This document shows, in pieces, positions 16,293-25,555 of a stretch of DNA of 64,000 nucleotides (position 1 is the first letter of the stretch; each line of letters begins with the position of its first letter). Both the position numbers and the translations under genes were made by a program. The stretch is from Adhaeribacter swui (GTDB lineage Bacteria; Bacteroidota; Bacteroidia; Cytophagales; Hymenobacteraceae): NCBI RefSeq assembly GCF_014217805.1, contig NZ_CP055156.1, positions 2,672,585-2,736,584 on the forward strand, in the 5' to 3' direction. Below the pieces are notes generated by a model. The model saw only the letters and a program-made list of their open reading frames with translations, searched no databases and had not been told where the DNA came from.

Positions 16293-17606
16293 ATGAAGAA
16301 GATACTTATCTATCCAGCGCTTCTATTAAGCATGCTTCTATTCTCCTGCGAAAATTTCCTGGAAGTAGAATCTTTCGACCGGGTTTCGGATGAAAATACC
16401 ATTTTTGATAAATCCTCCGCCGAAACCGCCGTACGAGGAGCATACCGGTCTTTGGCCAGCTTAAACTACAGCAGCGGTTTCCAAAACACCATTCTACAAG
16501 CAGGCGGCGACGTGCGGTCGTTAAACAATGCCCAAACCGACCTGAATATTATAAATTACAGCCTCCGTTCGGATATTGGTTTTTTATCTACGTATTGGGC
16601 CAATTTTTACAACACCATTAACCGAGCCAACCACGTCATTGATAAAGTGCCGGCCGTAACGGATGTAAAACTAACCGCCGATTTAAAAAATCAGCTTCTG
16701 GGCGAAGCTTATTTTATCCGGGCGTACTCATATTTCGACCTGGGCCGGATATTTGGTAATGTACCTATCTACCTGACTCCTACCAAAGTAGTAGCCGATA
16801 AACTGGGTGTACCGAAAAGCTCGCAAGCTGAAGTGTACGCCCAGGCCTTAGCTGATTTAAATAAAGCCGAAACCTTATTACCCGCCACCGTAGTCCGGCA
16901 CCGGGCAACTAAATTCACGGTTTACGCGCTCCGGGCTAGGTTAAATCTTTACCTGAATAACTATGAGCAGGCGGAGAATGATGCCAACAGTGTTTTAGCG
17001 AATACCAGCTATCAGCTTGTTAAACCTTTTAGCCTGGCGGCCGGTACGCCGGAATCAGTACTGGAATTTTCGTACAGTGTAACCGATTTAAATACCGGTT
17101 ACGGCTTATGGAATACCAGTAACCGGCAATTAGAACCTAAAGCGGTTATTCATAATTTACTAAATGACCCAACCGTAGGCGGCGACCGCAAGATTCTTTC
17201 GGTACCCAATGCAGCGGGGCAGTTTATTGGCGGTATTTATCCTACTAATACCTCAGCGGCTTATGGCATTCGTACGGCTGAATTGTACTTAATCCGGGCT
17301 GAAGCCCGCGCGAAGAAATTAGACCCGGATTTAACCGGCGCTCTCAGCGATTTAAATGCCATACGTGCGCGGGCCAATGTGCCCAATAGCACGGTCGCTA
17401 ACCCAGAAGAAATTATTTTGGCCATTGAAAACGAGCGCCGCGTAGAATTTGCCCTGGAACCGCACCGCTGGTTTGATATTGTAAGAACCGGCCGGGCACC
17501 GGCAGTTTTTAACCTGAACGACCCTAATAAATACATTTTCCCGATTCCGGCCGGCGAAATTTTAGCTGACCCTACTTTGGCTCAAAATCCCGGCTACGGC
17601 AATTAA
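16293..17606 (+). CDS. SusD/RagB-family outer-membrane lipoprotein
   Basis: 437 residues. The signal peptide ends at LLFSC (lipidated Cys about 19). It shows the SusD-like N-terminal helices (SAETAVRGAYRSLASL), the TPR-like segment GEAYFIRAYSYFDLGRIFG, and the conserved C-terminal RagB region (YLIRAEARAK, LNAIRARA, ENERRVEFALEPHRWFDIVRTG, IFPIPAGEI). It binds substrate at the cell surface and caps the SusC barrel. It is coupled to the upstream susC-like gene. The next genes, 290 bases on, are the second DoxX-like pair, with an R4 repeat between. Confidence 0.92.
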   Translation: MKKILIYPALLLSMLLFSCENFLEVESFDRVSDENTIFDKSSAETAVRGAYRSLASLNYSSGFQNTILQAGGDVRSLNNAQTDLNIINYSLRSDIGFLSTYWANFYNTINRANHVIDKVPAVTDVKLTADLKNQLLGEAYFIRAYSYFDLGRIFGNVPIYLTPTKVVADKLGVPKSSQAEVYAQALADLNKAETLLPATVVRHRATKFTVYALRARLNLYLNNYEQAENDANSVLANTSYQLVKPFSLAAGTPESVLEFSYSVTDLNTGYGLWNTSNRQLEPKAVIHNLLNDPTVGGDRKILSVPNAAGQFIGGIYPTNTSAAYGIRTAELYLIRAEARAKKLDPDLTGALSDLNAIRARANVPNSTVANPEEIILAIENERRVEFALEPHRWFDIVRTGRAPAVFNLNDPNKYIFPIPAGEILADPTLAQNPGYGN

Positions 17607-17664
17607 CTCCTGGAGCTTTCACCTATTAGAGATGGAGGTAAGGGTGTTAATTACTATTTCTATT

Positions 17665-17810
17665 GCGAGCGTCCACGCTCGTGATGCTTATCGTCCGGTC
17701 TCTGGCCGGATGGAATTTGCCGGTTGATTTGCTTGAAATTACTGTCTATCGGTTCGCCCGGCCAAAGGCCTCCCACATGGTTAGACACGAGCGAGGACGC
17801 TCGCGCCAGC
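17665..17810. repeat. R4 dispersed repeat with terminal inverted repeats (copy 1)
   Basis: The left end GCGAGCGTCCACGCTCGTG is complementary to the right end CACGAGCGAGGACGCTCGC. Inside are the paired segments GTCCGGTCTCTGGCCGGA and CGCCCGGCCAAAGGCC. It is closely similar to 38895-39038. No transposase is encoded, so it is MITE-like or REP-like. Confidence 0.75.
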
Positions 17811-17898
17811 GTGGTAAGGAAGGCATTCGCGCCAGGAGCATAGCTCATTTTGCTAAAAATTTAAAAAATATCTAAAACATAAAATTGATTACTGGTTT

Positions 17899-19314
17899 AT
17901 GAGCAGCATACAAACAAAAACAACCTCTTCGGTTTGGGAGAAAGTGCGGCGCCATTTTGGTAGCGTCGTAAAACCCAGCCAGCTACATGCCGAATGGCAG
18001 CCCTGGGAAAAACATCTGTTCCGGTTCTTTTTTCTTTTCCTCAGCTTGTTAATTCTCCCGATTGACTTGAAAATTTACCGCGACTTTTTCGCTATAGACT
18101 GGGCGCACCTGCACTTTCACGATTTATTCCGTTTGTCTCGCTACCAAAACCAATTTATTCCGGCGGAGAATTTACCCCAATGGGGGATTGGTCAATTTGC
18201 GAACTGGACCATTGCCTTGGTACTGGCATTAGGTGGAGCGGTAGTATGGGGCAGATTAGATACCAACCAGAAAGAATATACGGTTTTGTATTACTGGTTG
18301 CGGGTAATGGTGCGCTACCGCTTAGCGTTTGTTTTAATTACCTACGGCTTTATCAAGGTATTTCCGTTACAAATGCCGTATCCGTCGCTGAGTAATCTAT
18401 TTACTAATTACGGCGATTTTTTTGCATGGAAAATTTACTTCCAAACCGTAGGAATTGCGCCCAAGTACCAATCTTTTCTGGGCTTTGTGGAAATACTGGC
18501 GGCCTTTTTATTATTTAACCGGCGCACCACCACCTTTGGCGTAGGTTTAATTTTTGGTTTTATTGGCAACGTGGCCGTGGTAAATGGCTTGTACGATGTC
18601 GGGGAGCAGGTATTAAGTAATTTTATCGTGCTACTGGCAGCTTTTTTACTGGCCAACGATGTGCCCCGGTTGTATCGTTTACTCATTCAGGAAGGCCCTA
18701 CCTACGCCAACAAAATTATTCCGGATTTTTCGGATAAAGTATTGAGGAATTTGCGGTTTGGGTTAAGAGGTGCTTTCCTGTTGTTCGTCTTTCTTTTTGC
18801 TTATAAAACCTTCGAAAATTATACCACCGACCCGTACAAAATCCCGCATACTCCTGGCTTGAGCAATGCTTTTGGCTATTACCGGGTAAAAGAATTTATC
18901 TTAAACAATAAAACAATTCCGTATTCAAAAACTGACCCGAACCGCTGGCAGGATGTTATTTTCGAAAAATGGTCTACCCTGACTATAAAAAGTAACCAGC
19001 CGGTAAAAATTGATTTCACCAGTGCCGAAGCGGTGCACGAAAAAGACATTGACCGCAACTACGAACTGGCCGGTCATGCGGGTCGCCATTATTTCTATTA
19101 CGAAGCCGATACGATAAATCATACCTTGTACCTCCAGAATAAAAACAGAAATCACCGCAGCGAAAAGCTTTTTCTTACTTACCAAAGACCTAATCCCAAC
19201 ACCCTGGTACTGGCTGGAATCAACGAAAAGCAGGATTCTATCCGGGTAGTGTTAGAAAAAATAAATAAAAAATACATGCTATTCGAGGGCCGGCGCAAAC
19301 CAGTCAAAATTTAA
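17899..19314 (+). CDS. DoxX-like multi-pass membrane protein, type I
   Basis: 471 residues and the full-length counterpart of the truncated gene at 1-1251. After a charged ~37-residue N-terminus there are membrane segments (FRFFFLFLSLLILP, WTIALVLALGGAVVW) and the DoxX-like core: YYWLRVMVRYR, the PSLSNLFTNYGDF loop, KIYFQTVGIAPKYQSFLGF and FNRRTTTFGV. The soluble C-terminal domain has PYSKTDPNRWQDVIFEKW, RNYELAGHAGRHYFYYEAD and LYLQNKNRN. It starts the second tandem pair, 36 bases before its type II partner. The function is unknown; a redox or quinone-linked role is only suggested by the DoxX relationship. Confidence 0.82.
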   Translation: MSSIQTKTTSSVWEKVRRHFGSVVKPSQLHAEWQPWEKHLFRFFFLFLSLLILPIDLKIYRDFFAIDWAHLHFHDLFRLSRYQNQFIPAENLPQWGIGQFANWTIALVLALGGAVVWGRLDTNQKEYTVLYYWLRVMVRYRLAFVLITYGFIKVFPLQMPYPSLSNLFTNYGDFFAWKIYFQTVGIAPKYQSFLGFVEILAAFLLFNRRTTTFGVGLIFGFIGNVAVVNGLYDVGEQVLSNFIVLLAAFLLANDVPRLYRLLIQEGPTYANKIIPDFSDKVLRNLRFGLRGAFLLFVFLFAYKTFENYTTDPYKIPHTPGLSNAFGYYRVKEFILNNKTIPYSKTDPNRWQDVIFEKWSTLTIKSNQPVKIDFTSAEAVHEKDIDRNYELAGHAGRHYFYYEADTINHTLYLQNKNRNHRSEKLFLTYQRPNPNTLVLAGINEKQDSIRVVLEKINKKYMLFEGRRKPVKI

Positions 19315-19350
19315 GTAAGCCATTCATCTGATAATTTAAAAATAGAAATT

Positions 19351-20868
19351 ATGGCAGTAAACGAATTAAGTCTGGAGGTTCCTTATGTAGCCGAAGTGCC
19401 ACCAGCGGCCAAGCCAGTGGAAGAAATAACAAAGCCCAAGAAGTGGACGAACCTGCAGAAAATAGCTTTCCGGATTGCTTTTTTGTATATTTTATTTTTG
19501 TGCATTCCTACGTATTCTAAATTTTATACAGATTTATGGAATTTAGAATTTTCCAAGATCACCTACCACGATTTTCAATCGGTAGTAGCTTTTTGGCCTC
19601 CGCAAATTATTTTAATTGAGTCGGAAGAAGGGGTATTTGGTATTCTCAACTACATTAACCTGATTTTAGTATTTGTAGGGGCGGTAATTGGAGGCACTAT
19701 CTGGACACTGTTGGATAAAAAATCTACCCAATACAGCAAACTATACTACTGGATTCGGGTGCTGGCTCGTTATCGTCTGGCTTATGGAATGGTAGGCTGG
19801 GGTTTAAAAAAGGCCTTTCCGATGCAAATGGTTTACCCTACTGTGGGTATGCTGAATACGCCATTTATTGATTTTGCCGAAAAGAAGTTATACTGGTCGC
19901 ACGTAGGTATTTCTTTTGAATACACCGTGTTTCTGGGTTTTGCCGAAATATTACCCGGCCTGCTTTTATTGTACCGAAAAACAGCGGTACTCGGGGCTGC
20001 TTTGGCGGCGGTAGTCACTTTTAATATCTGTATTGCCAACCATGCCTACGATGCCGGGGTTGCCGTACCCGCTGCTTATTTTGCCATTATCGGGATTTTT
20101 ATTGCCTGGTACGATTTGCCTAAAATCTGGAACTTACTGGTAAACGAAAAAGATATTTTGCAGCCCTACCGTTTTAATCCGGTTTTTAAAGAGAAATGGC
20201 AAAAGTATGCGGTAAACGGGGTGAAATGGAGTTTTAATATTTTATTTGTTCCGGTAGCAGCAGGTATGTGGGCTTATGGTTTTTTCAATGGCAACAATTA
20301 TAATATTCCGAGTACCCCGGGTTTGCCCGATACCAAAGGACTTTATAACGTAACCGAGTTTCGGTTAAATAACCAGGTAATACCGTATTCTCCCACTGAT
20401 TCAATCCGGTGGCAGGATGCTATTTTCGAAAATTGGTCCTCGTTGAGTTACCGTACTAACCGCGGCGCCATTGCCGACCGCATGATTGGCTACTCGCCGC
20501 TACGGGTAAAAAATGGTAAGAAAAATAACAAGCTTAACCAGGTAAATACCCAGGATTCCGACCAACTAGCCAAAAAGAAACTGAATCGCGATTTGGGAGT
20601 AACCCGATGGGAGGTAGGCGGTATGGCCGGGGAGCGGCGGTATTTCTTCTACGAGGCTGATACGAAAAAACAGGTGTTGTACCTGCAAAATAAAAATAAA
20701 AACCACGCCGAAGAAACCCAGGTCCTACATTACCAGCGGCCCAGCGCCTCGCGCATAATCCTGAGTGGCCGTAACGAATTTAATGATTCGATTTATGTGG
20801 TGCTGGATAAATTAGACAAAAAGTATCCGTTGGTAGAAGGCCGGCAGACTACTTTAAGTGCTTTTTAG
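19351..20868 (+). CDS. DoxX-like multi-pass membrane protein, type II
   Basis: 505 residues. The hydrophilic N-terminus (PAAKPVEEITKPKKW) leads into WTNLQKIAFRIAFLYILF, the same entry motif as the type II protein at 1288. The DoxX-like core has YYWIRVLARYR, MVYPTVGML and YRKTAVLGAA. The C-terminal domain has SIRWQDAIFENW, GGMAGERRYFFYEAD and LYLQNKNKNH. Its lineage-specific hydrophilic loop lies at about residues 380-425 (KNGKKNNKLNQVNTQDSD), a different place from the insertion in the 1288 protein. The spacing to the type I gene is 36 bases, as in the first pair, so order and spacing are conserved. Confidence 0.82.
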   Translation: MAVNELSLEVPYVAEVPPAAKPVEEITKPKKWTNLQKIAFRIAFLYILFLCIPTYSKFYTDLWNLEFSKITYHDFQSVVAFWPPQIILIESEEGVFGILNYINLILVFVGAVIGGTIWTLLDKKSTQYSKLYYWIRVLARYRLAYGMVGWGLKKAFPMQMVYPTVGMLNTPFIDFAEKKLYWSHVGISFEYTVFLGFAEILPGLLLLYRKTAVLGAALAAVVTFNICIANHAYDAGVAVPAAYFAIIGIFIAWYDLPKIWNLLVNEKDILQPYRFNPVFKEKWQKYAVNGVKWSFNILFVPVAAGMWAYGFFNGNNYNIPSTPGLPDTKGLYNVTEFRLNNQVIPYSPTDSIRWQDAIFENWSSLSYRTNRGAIADRMIGYSPLRVKNGKKNNKLNQVNTQDSDQLAKKKLNRDLGVTRWEVGGMAGERRYFFYEADTKKQVLYLQNKNKNHAEETQVLHYQRPSASRIILSGRNEFNDSIYVVLDKLDKKYPLVEGRQTTLSAF

Positions 20869-20950
20869 ATGAAAGCGAACATGAAAGAATAATTTTACTG
20901 GCTTCCATTGTAAGTAGGACAGTTAGAAAAGTAATTTTTTAAAATTTTGT

Positions 20951-20990
20951 TTCAGGAGGAAACTATAAAGCTGCGTAGCTAAATAGTTTT
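20951..20990. repeat. R3 repeat, partial copy
   Basis: TTCAGGAGGAAACTATAAAG then CTGCGTAGCTAAATAGTTTT; the inner arms AACTAT and ATAGTT pair. It shares the arm and the AGCTA core with the other R3 copies. Confidence 0.45.
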
Positions 20991-20995
20991 GCCGT

Positions 20996-21203
20996 TCTGC
21001 GGAGAGTTAGCGAAGCGCTCTCCGCAGGATGGGAAAGCCAATCTCTGATTGGCGTATTGAAGTAAAGCGTTTCTTTTAATATCTGCTAATACGGATGTGC
21101 TTTAATGGAGAAGCTTTCCTGAAAATTTAAAAGTTTTGGGTAACGCCAATCAGAGATTGACTTTGCATCAATGCGGAGAGCGCTTCGTTAACTCTCCGCA
21201 CAG
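20996..21203. repeat. R5 large imperfect inverted repeat
   Basis: About 65 bases at 20996-21062 (TGCGGAGAGTTAGCGAAGCG, CTCTCCGCA, then GCCAATCTCTGATTGGCGT) recur as the reverse complement at 21137-21203. Each arm also contains its own hairpins (TGCGGAGAG/CTCTCCGCA and GCCAATC/GATTGGC). The ~75-base centre has no gene. The rest of 20869-21313 is AT-rich with nothing recognised. Confidence 0.75.
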
Positions 21204-21313
21204 CCCAAATTATTAATATTTAAGATTATTAAAAGTAACTAGTTGATTGAACGCCAACGTGTTTTCATATCTTTCTTAGTAGTTTTAAAATCTCGCCGAT
21301 TTAATAGAATACC

Positions 21314-22216
21314 ATGCAAAAATTAGTAATTGCCGGCGGCACCGGCGCTTTAGGGAGTGCCATCATCCAGCGCTATTACAACACCGAAACCAAATTAGTA
21401 ATATTAAGCCGTACCGCTAAGCCAACGGACAACAACATCCGGTATATAGCCTGGGATGCAAAAACACTTGGCCCATGGACGAAAGAACTGGAAGAGAGTA
21501 CCGCTGTGATTAATCTGGTAGGTAAATCCGTGAATTGCCGGTACACGGAGCAGAATAAAAAAGAAATTATTCGTTCCCGGGTGGATTCTACGCTAGTAAT
21601 CGGGCAAGCGATTCAAGGGTTACAGCAGAAACCAGTCGTATGGATTAACGCTGGTTCCGCCGCTATTTTTGGGAATTCGGGCGAAGAAATAAAACAGGAG
21701 GGTTCCCCTACGGGAGTAGGTTTTTCGCCAAATGTTTGTAAAGCGTGGGAGCGGGCTTTTGCGAGCGTTGCTACTCCCGGTACGCGCAAGGTTTTCTTGC
21801 GGATTGGCTTGGTTTTGCAATCTGGTAAAGGCGTATTAAAACCTTTTGCAAATTTAGCTAAAACCGGCTTTGGTGGCCGCATTGGCTCCGGCGAACAGTA
21901 CATGACCTGGATCCACGAAGAAGATTTTGTTAATTTAATTGATTGGGTAATTAACAAGGAGGTAAGCGGTATTATTCATGCCGTCAGTCCTTTTCCCGTG
22001 AAGAACAAAGAATTTATGCGGGAAATCCGAACGGCTCTGAAAGTACCTATTGGTTTCCCTAATCCGGCTTTTCTGACCCGTTTCGGCGCTTTATTCATCG
22101 GCACGGAGGCGGAGCTAGTGCTGTCAGGCAGGCGGGTAGTTTCTAAAGTTCTGGCTCAGGAACAGTTTATTTTTAAATTTCCGCATATTGGTAATTCCCT
22201 AAAACAGTTATTATAA
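21314..22216 (+). CDS. TIGR01777-family NAD(P)-dependent epimerase
   Basis: 300 residues. The Rossmann motif GGTGALGSAI is at about 7-16. Family markers are VINLVGKSVNCRYTEQNKKEI, the SR(V)DST motif, NAGSAAIFGNSG in the place of the catalytic Ser/Tyr region, VCKAWERAF, FLRIGLVLQSGKGVLKPF and MTWIHEEDFVNLI, followed by a DUF1731-type C-terminal segment. Homologues (YfcH/SulA-like epimerases) lack a defined substrate. It is monocistronic and followed by an intrinsic terminator. Confidence 0.88.
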   Translation: MQKLVIAGGTGALGSAIIQRYYNTETKLVILSRTAKPTDNNIRYIAWDAKTLGPWTKELEESTAVINLVGKSVNCRYTEQNKKEIIRSRVDSTLVIGQAIQGLQQKPVVWINAGSAAIFGNSGEEIKQEGSPTGVGFSPNVCKAWERAFASVATPGTRKVFLRIGLVLQSGKGVLKPFANLAKTGFGGRIGSGEQYMTWIHEEDFVNLIDWVINKEVSGIIHAVSPFPVKNKEFMREIRTALKVPIGFPNPAFLTRFGALFIGTEAELVLSGRRVVSKVLAQEQFIFKFPHIGNSLKQLL

Positions 22217-22260
22217 GCTGGGCAACATCTGTTCGAGCATACTGGATACAAGTCAAAAAC

Positions 22261-22306
22261 GCGTACTACTTAACCGGAAGGTGTGAGTGGTACGCTCTTT
22301 TATTTT
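22261..22306 (+). terminator. Intrinsic terminator after the epimerase
   Basis: Stem GCGTACTACT/AGTGGTACGC (one wobble) followed by TCTTTTATTTT, 45 bases past the stop. The remaining ~440 bases to 22751 show no gene; a lone TAATTTTG at 22622 lacks a -33 box at the right spacing. Confidence 0.6.
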
Positions 22307-22751
22307 AAAAAGCAAGACCGAATAGAGATCTTAACTTTAAATCATGATATGTTAGTTCTCTAACCGCAGGGGTAAAATATCCAAGGTATAAACTACTATA
22401 GAATAATCATTTTAAATTAAATCCATTATCTAAGTTAAATAGCTTTTTACCAGTGCTCTGCAAAAAATGCGATATCAACTGTTTGTATTGATTATTTTAC
22501 TTTAATCGAAATATTAACTGATACCATGATAGTTCCGGTTAAACTTGCCTTTCAGTGTAATAGTTAACAATTCCTTAACATTGTTGAGGTGTTTGGTAAC
22601 ACAAGGGTAATATTGCCGCAGTAATTTTGTACGGGATAAATTTAGCTGGCGTGACTAACCAGTAAAATTAATCCGGATGGTCGTGATTCTGACTAAATCA
22701 ACGCATCGCCTTTACCCCTTTGTGTTTTTATTTTTACTTTAACTTTTGTTT

Positions 22752-24059
22752 ATGTTCTCATCCATAAAACAAAGAGTAATATTCTGTGCTTTTAATTGTA
22801 GTTGGCTGGCTGCTTTTGTATTTTTAACATCCCCGGTACAAGCCCAAACCGCCAATACGGTACTACAAGATACGATAAAACCTCCATCTAGGCCTTTACT
22901 GAATGCGCCTCTATCTGGTGATGTATCAAAGCCTGCCACCGCGACAAAATCCCATTGGTACGATAAAATTGCTTTAAGGGGCTATGTGCAGATAAGATAT
23001 AATCGCCTGTTGGAATCGAACCCTAGTTTAAAAAGCAGCCATGATGCGTCTATTGGGGCTAATGGTGGCTTTTTAATTCGCCGGGCGCGTCTGGTATTTA
23101 GTGGTAATGTGCACGACCGGGTTTTTATTTATATTCAACCAGATTTAGCTTCTACTCCCTCCGGCAGTTCTACCATTCACTTTGCCCAAATCCGCGATGC
23201 TTATTTTGATTTGGCTTTGGACAAAAAGAAAGAATATCGCTTACGAATTGGTCAAAGTAAAATTCCTTATGGTTTTGAAAACATGCAATCGAGCCAGAAC
23301 CGGGTTACATTGGATCGGAATGATGCTTTGAACACGGCCGTTCCGAATGAACGTGATTTAGGAATGATTTTTTACTGGACACCAAATAAAATAAGAAAAC
23401 GCTTCAGCGAATTAGCCAATTCTTCCATGAAAGGATCTGGGGATTACGGGGTATTTGGTTTAGGAATTTACAATGGGCAGGTAGCTAACCGGGCTGAAGC
23501 CAATAATAACCTGCATGTGGTAGCCCGGATATCTTACCCCATCGCTTTGCCTAACGGACAAATTATAGAACCGGGAATTCAGGGGTATACTGGCAAATAC
23601 ACGGTTACTACCGACCAGCTCAGCAGCGCCGAAGTAAAAGGCGGAAATTTCAACGATCAAAGAGTAGCGGGCTCCTTTGTTCTCTATCCCAAACCGTTCG
23701 GGTTTCAGATGGAATATAATATTGGGAAAGGACCTCAGTTCAACCGGGAAACTAATTCCATCCTGGTAAAATCTCTGAAAGGGGGATACGCCCAGGCTAT
23801 GTACCAGATTAAGTTTAATCATCAGAACCTAACTCCATTTGTGAAAGCGCAATACTTTGAAGGAGGCCGCAAAGTGGAATTAGATGCCCGCTTTAGTAAA
23901 GTTTACGAAACAGAATTTGGTCTGGAGTGGCAACCTAATGCAGCTTTCGAACTGGCTACCCAGTATACAATTACCGACCGGACAACGAAAGATGGTAAAA
24001 CTTTATATAACCGGCAGTTCGGTAACCTGCTACGCGTTCAAGCCCAATTTAATTTTTAG
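22752..24059 (+). CDS. Phosphate-selective-type porin (OprO/OprP family)
   Basis: 435 residues from the ATG at 22752; the TTG two codons earlier is less likely. The signal peptide ends near VQAQTAN. A short proline-containing linker leads into a beta-barrel with the porin O/P signatures ALRGYVQIRYNRL, GGFLIRRARLVFSGNVHDRVF, QPDLAS, YFDLALDKKKEYRLRIGQSKIPYGFENMQSS and RDLGMIFYW, and the C-terminus LLRVQAQFNF with terminal Phe. It should form an outer-membrane channel for anions such as phosphate; the actual specificity cannot be read from sequence. No phosphate transport genes adjoin it. Confidence 0.85.
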   Translation: MFSSIKQRVIFCAFNCSWLAAFVFLTSPVQAQTANTVLQDTIKPPSRPLLNAPLSGDVSKPATATKSHWYDKIALRGYVQIRYNRLLESNPSLKSSHDASIGANGGFLIRRARLVFSGNVHDRVFIYIQPDLASTPSGSSTIHFAQIRDAYFDLALDKKKEYRLRIGQSKIPYGFENMQSSQNRVTLDRNDALNTAVPNERDLGMIFYWTPNKIRKRFSELANSSMKGSGDYGVFGLGIYNGQVANRAEANNNLHVVARISYPIALPNGQIIEPGIQGYTGKYTVTTDQLSSAEVKGGNFNDQRVAGSFVLYPKPFGFQMEYNIGKGPQFNRETNSILVKSLKGGYAQAMYQIKFNHQNLTPFVKAQYFEGGRKVELDARFSKVYETEFGLEWQPNAAFELATQYTITDRTTKDGKTLYNRQFGNLLRVQAQFNF

Positions 24060-24132
24060 CGCTAGTGTGGATAATATTAACTAAATGGTTACTCGTTAAA
24101 AGCTGCTCATTGCCCGCTAATTTTAAAACAAC

Positions 24133-24702
24133 CTAAAAAGCTAAGCCAAATTGAAAGCCCAACGTTAAACTTGTAGGGTGGTCATTGCCAAACCGCACCG
24201 GTATGGGCACCGCTACAAAGTAATTACTGTTCTTATTTTTCTTCACGGCATAATTTAACACCGGCGTAAACCCGTATCGCCCCGAGGTTTCGAAAGCAGC
24301 ACGTCCGGCAAAGGTGAAACCATGCCCCAAAGCTACCAATACCCCCGGGTGAAATAAAAAATTACTCATGCGGCTCGTTCCGTTTTCCGCTCTGATAAAA
24401 GGAACAAACTCCGCTGAAAATCCAATCTTTGCGCTTTTCCAGATGTTAATCCCGGTGGGCATACCCACTACATAATACCCATCAAAATTGGTGGTTGTCT
24501 CATCTTTACTAAAAGTTACCAACGGATGAATAATCCCCACGTACCCGGCAACTTTAGGGTAGGCAACCGGTGGTGGTGCCTGCGCCTGGCTTATATTGGA
24601 TTTAAAAATCAGTACTACTACAATTAAAGTAAGTAGCTTGGCAGTATTTTTTAAAAAATTTAAAAATGGTAGGTTCGTAATAAAAGCGTGTTCCAGAAAC
24701 AT
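24133..24702 (-). CDS. Uncharacterised secreted outer-membrane beta-barrel-like protein
   Basis: 189 residues from the Met at 24702; a start at 24765 would place 21 extra residues before the signal region and looks less likely. A hydrophobic signal (LLTLIVVVLIFKSNISQAQA) is followed by alternating polar/apolar strands with Gly and aromatic residues (GYVGIIHPLVTF, GYYVVGMPTGINIW, IGFSAEFVPFI, HGFTFAGRAAFE) and a C-terminal Phe in LTLGFQFGLAF. This pattern fits a small outer-membrane barrel. No named family is recognised. Its 3' end converges on the porin gene (73 bases apart). Confidence 0.65.
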   Translation of the reverse strand: MFLEHAFITNLPFLNFLKNTAKLLTLIVVVLIFKSNISQAQAPPPVAYPKVAGYVGIIHPLVTFSKDETTTNFDGYYVVGMPTGINIWKSAKIGFSAEFVPFIRAENGTSRMSNFLFHPGVLVALGHGFTFAGRAAFETSGRYGFTPVLNYAVKKNKNSNYFVAVPIPVRFGNDHPTSLTLGFQFGLAF

Positions 24703-24871
24703 ACGATTTAAATTAGAATTGTATGTTGCAATGCTAAGCAGACCACCTCTGGAAAGATAGAACACAATTAACCTTTTGTATATTTTTTACTTTTTTGGTA
24801 AAAGAATATCAGTTAATCGATTTTATGCATGTTCAACACTTATTCTATAATGGGACGCCATAAAGTATGCT

Positions 24872-25126
24872 CGCATAACTATGGCGCGGATTTACTTCCG
24901 TGACTTGCTAATTAATGAAAAACAGTGAAAAGTTCTCGTTCACATAGCTAGTGGTATTGCATTAGTTTCTTAGTGAAGGTGTTTCATTGCTTGTGTATTT
25001 GTTCTTTTTGTCATGACACAAAAAGAACCAAAAAAGTCAAGACGCTAAAAACTCGCTGACCGCTCAAACAGTTTAGCGTCATTGCTTGCACCTGGCTGAA
25101 GCTGTTTGTTGCATAGTAGGTTAGCA
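24872..25126 (+). repeat. R2 multi-hairpin dispersed repeat (copy 2)
   Basis: The order of elements is GGCGCGGATTTACTTCCGTG, AGTTCTCGTTC, TGTTTCATTGCT, the inverted repeat GTTCTTTTTGT/ACAAAAAGAAC, the 9-bp pair GACGCTAAA...TTTAGCGTC around AACTCGCTGA, then CTTGCACCTGG and TTGCATAGTAGGTT. The same order is present at 38488-38748. Confidence 0.8.
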
Positions 25127-25150
25127 GAATTTTAAAAATTCTAAATTTTT

Positions 25151-25203
25151 GTCATTCAGGTGGAACCTATTTAGCTATGAAGCATAATTGTTTCATTTAG
25201 TAA
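25151..25203 (+). repeat. R3 hairpin repeat (copy following R2 copy 2)
   Basis: GTCATTCAGGTGGAACC, then TATTTAGCTATGAAG. It lies about 25 bases after R2, the same R2-R3 order as at 38488-38842. The right arm is degenerate here. Confidence 0.6.
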
Positions 25204-25398
25204 TAGTCTTTTATGTATTACGATATTTTATCTGCGTTATAGCAGGTAAAAAGCCACCTTCAGAGGGGAGAGAGAAAGGATCACTCTTCACCAAACTTCC
25301 AAGCAGTAGCGAACAGCAACTGACACCAGCTTGACTGTGGAGGGCCTTCTAAGGTGGTAGTTTTGCGTAAATGGAATTGAGGAGAGGTAATAGCTGCA

Positions 25399-25446
25399 TC
25401 TCCTCCCCTGTTTTTAGGGGAGGTGCCCGGAGGGCGGAGGGGTAAA
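25399..25446. repeat. R1-type hairpin repeat (copy h)
   Basis: CTCCTCCCCTgttttTAGGGGAGG followed by TGCCCGGAGGGCGGAGGGGT. It is nearly the same as 60999-61049, so these two form a subfamily of R1. Confidence 0.6.
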
Positions 25447-25515
25447 ACGAGGCCCGCCGGCCATGAGGCAAACTCAGCCCTATCCAATAAGATAGCACCT
25501 AAGAATGGAGACTTG

Positions 25516-25547
25516 AAAAGGCTCCAAAGAACAACCGTTGAGCCTTT
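25516..25547 (-). terminator. Intrinsic terminator after chrA
   Basis: On the minus strand, AAAGGCTC and GAGCCTTT form an 8-bp stem followed by TTC, starting 9 bases beyond the chrA stop codon. Confidence 0.55.
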
Positions 25548-25555
25548 AAAATTAC

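Noticed and set aside
17663-17875. Short plus-strand frame after the first susD-like gene
   Set aside because: It lies entirely over the R4 repeat and its Arg-rich translation comes from the palindromic ends.
22622-22629. TAATTTTG as a promoter -7 box
   Set aside because: The nearest TTTG upstream is 26 bases away instead of about 19.
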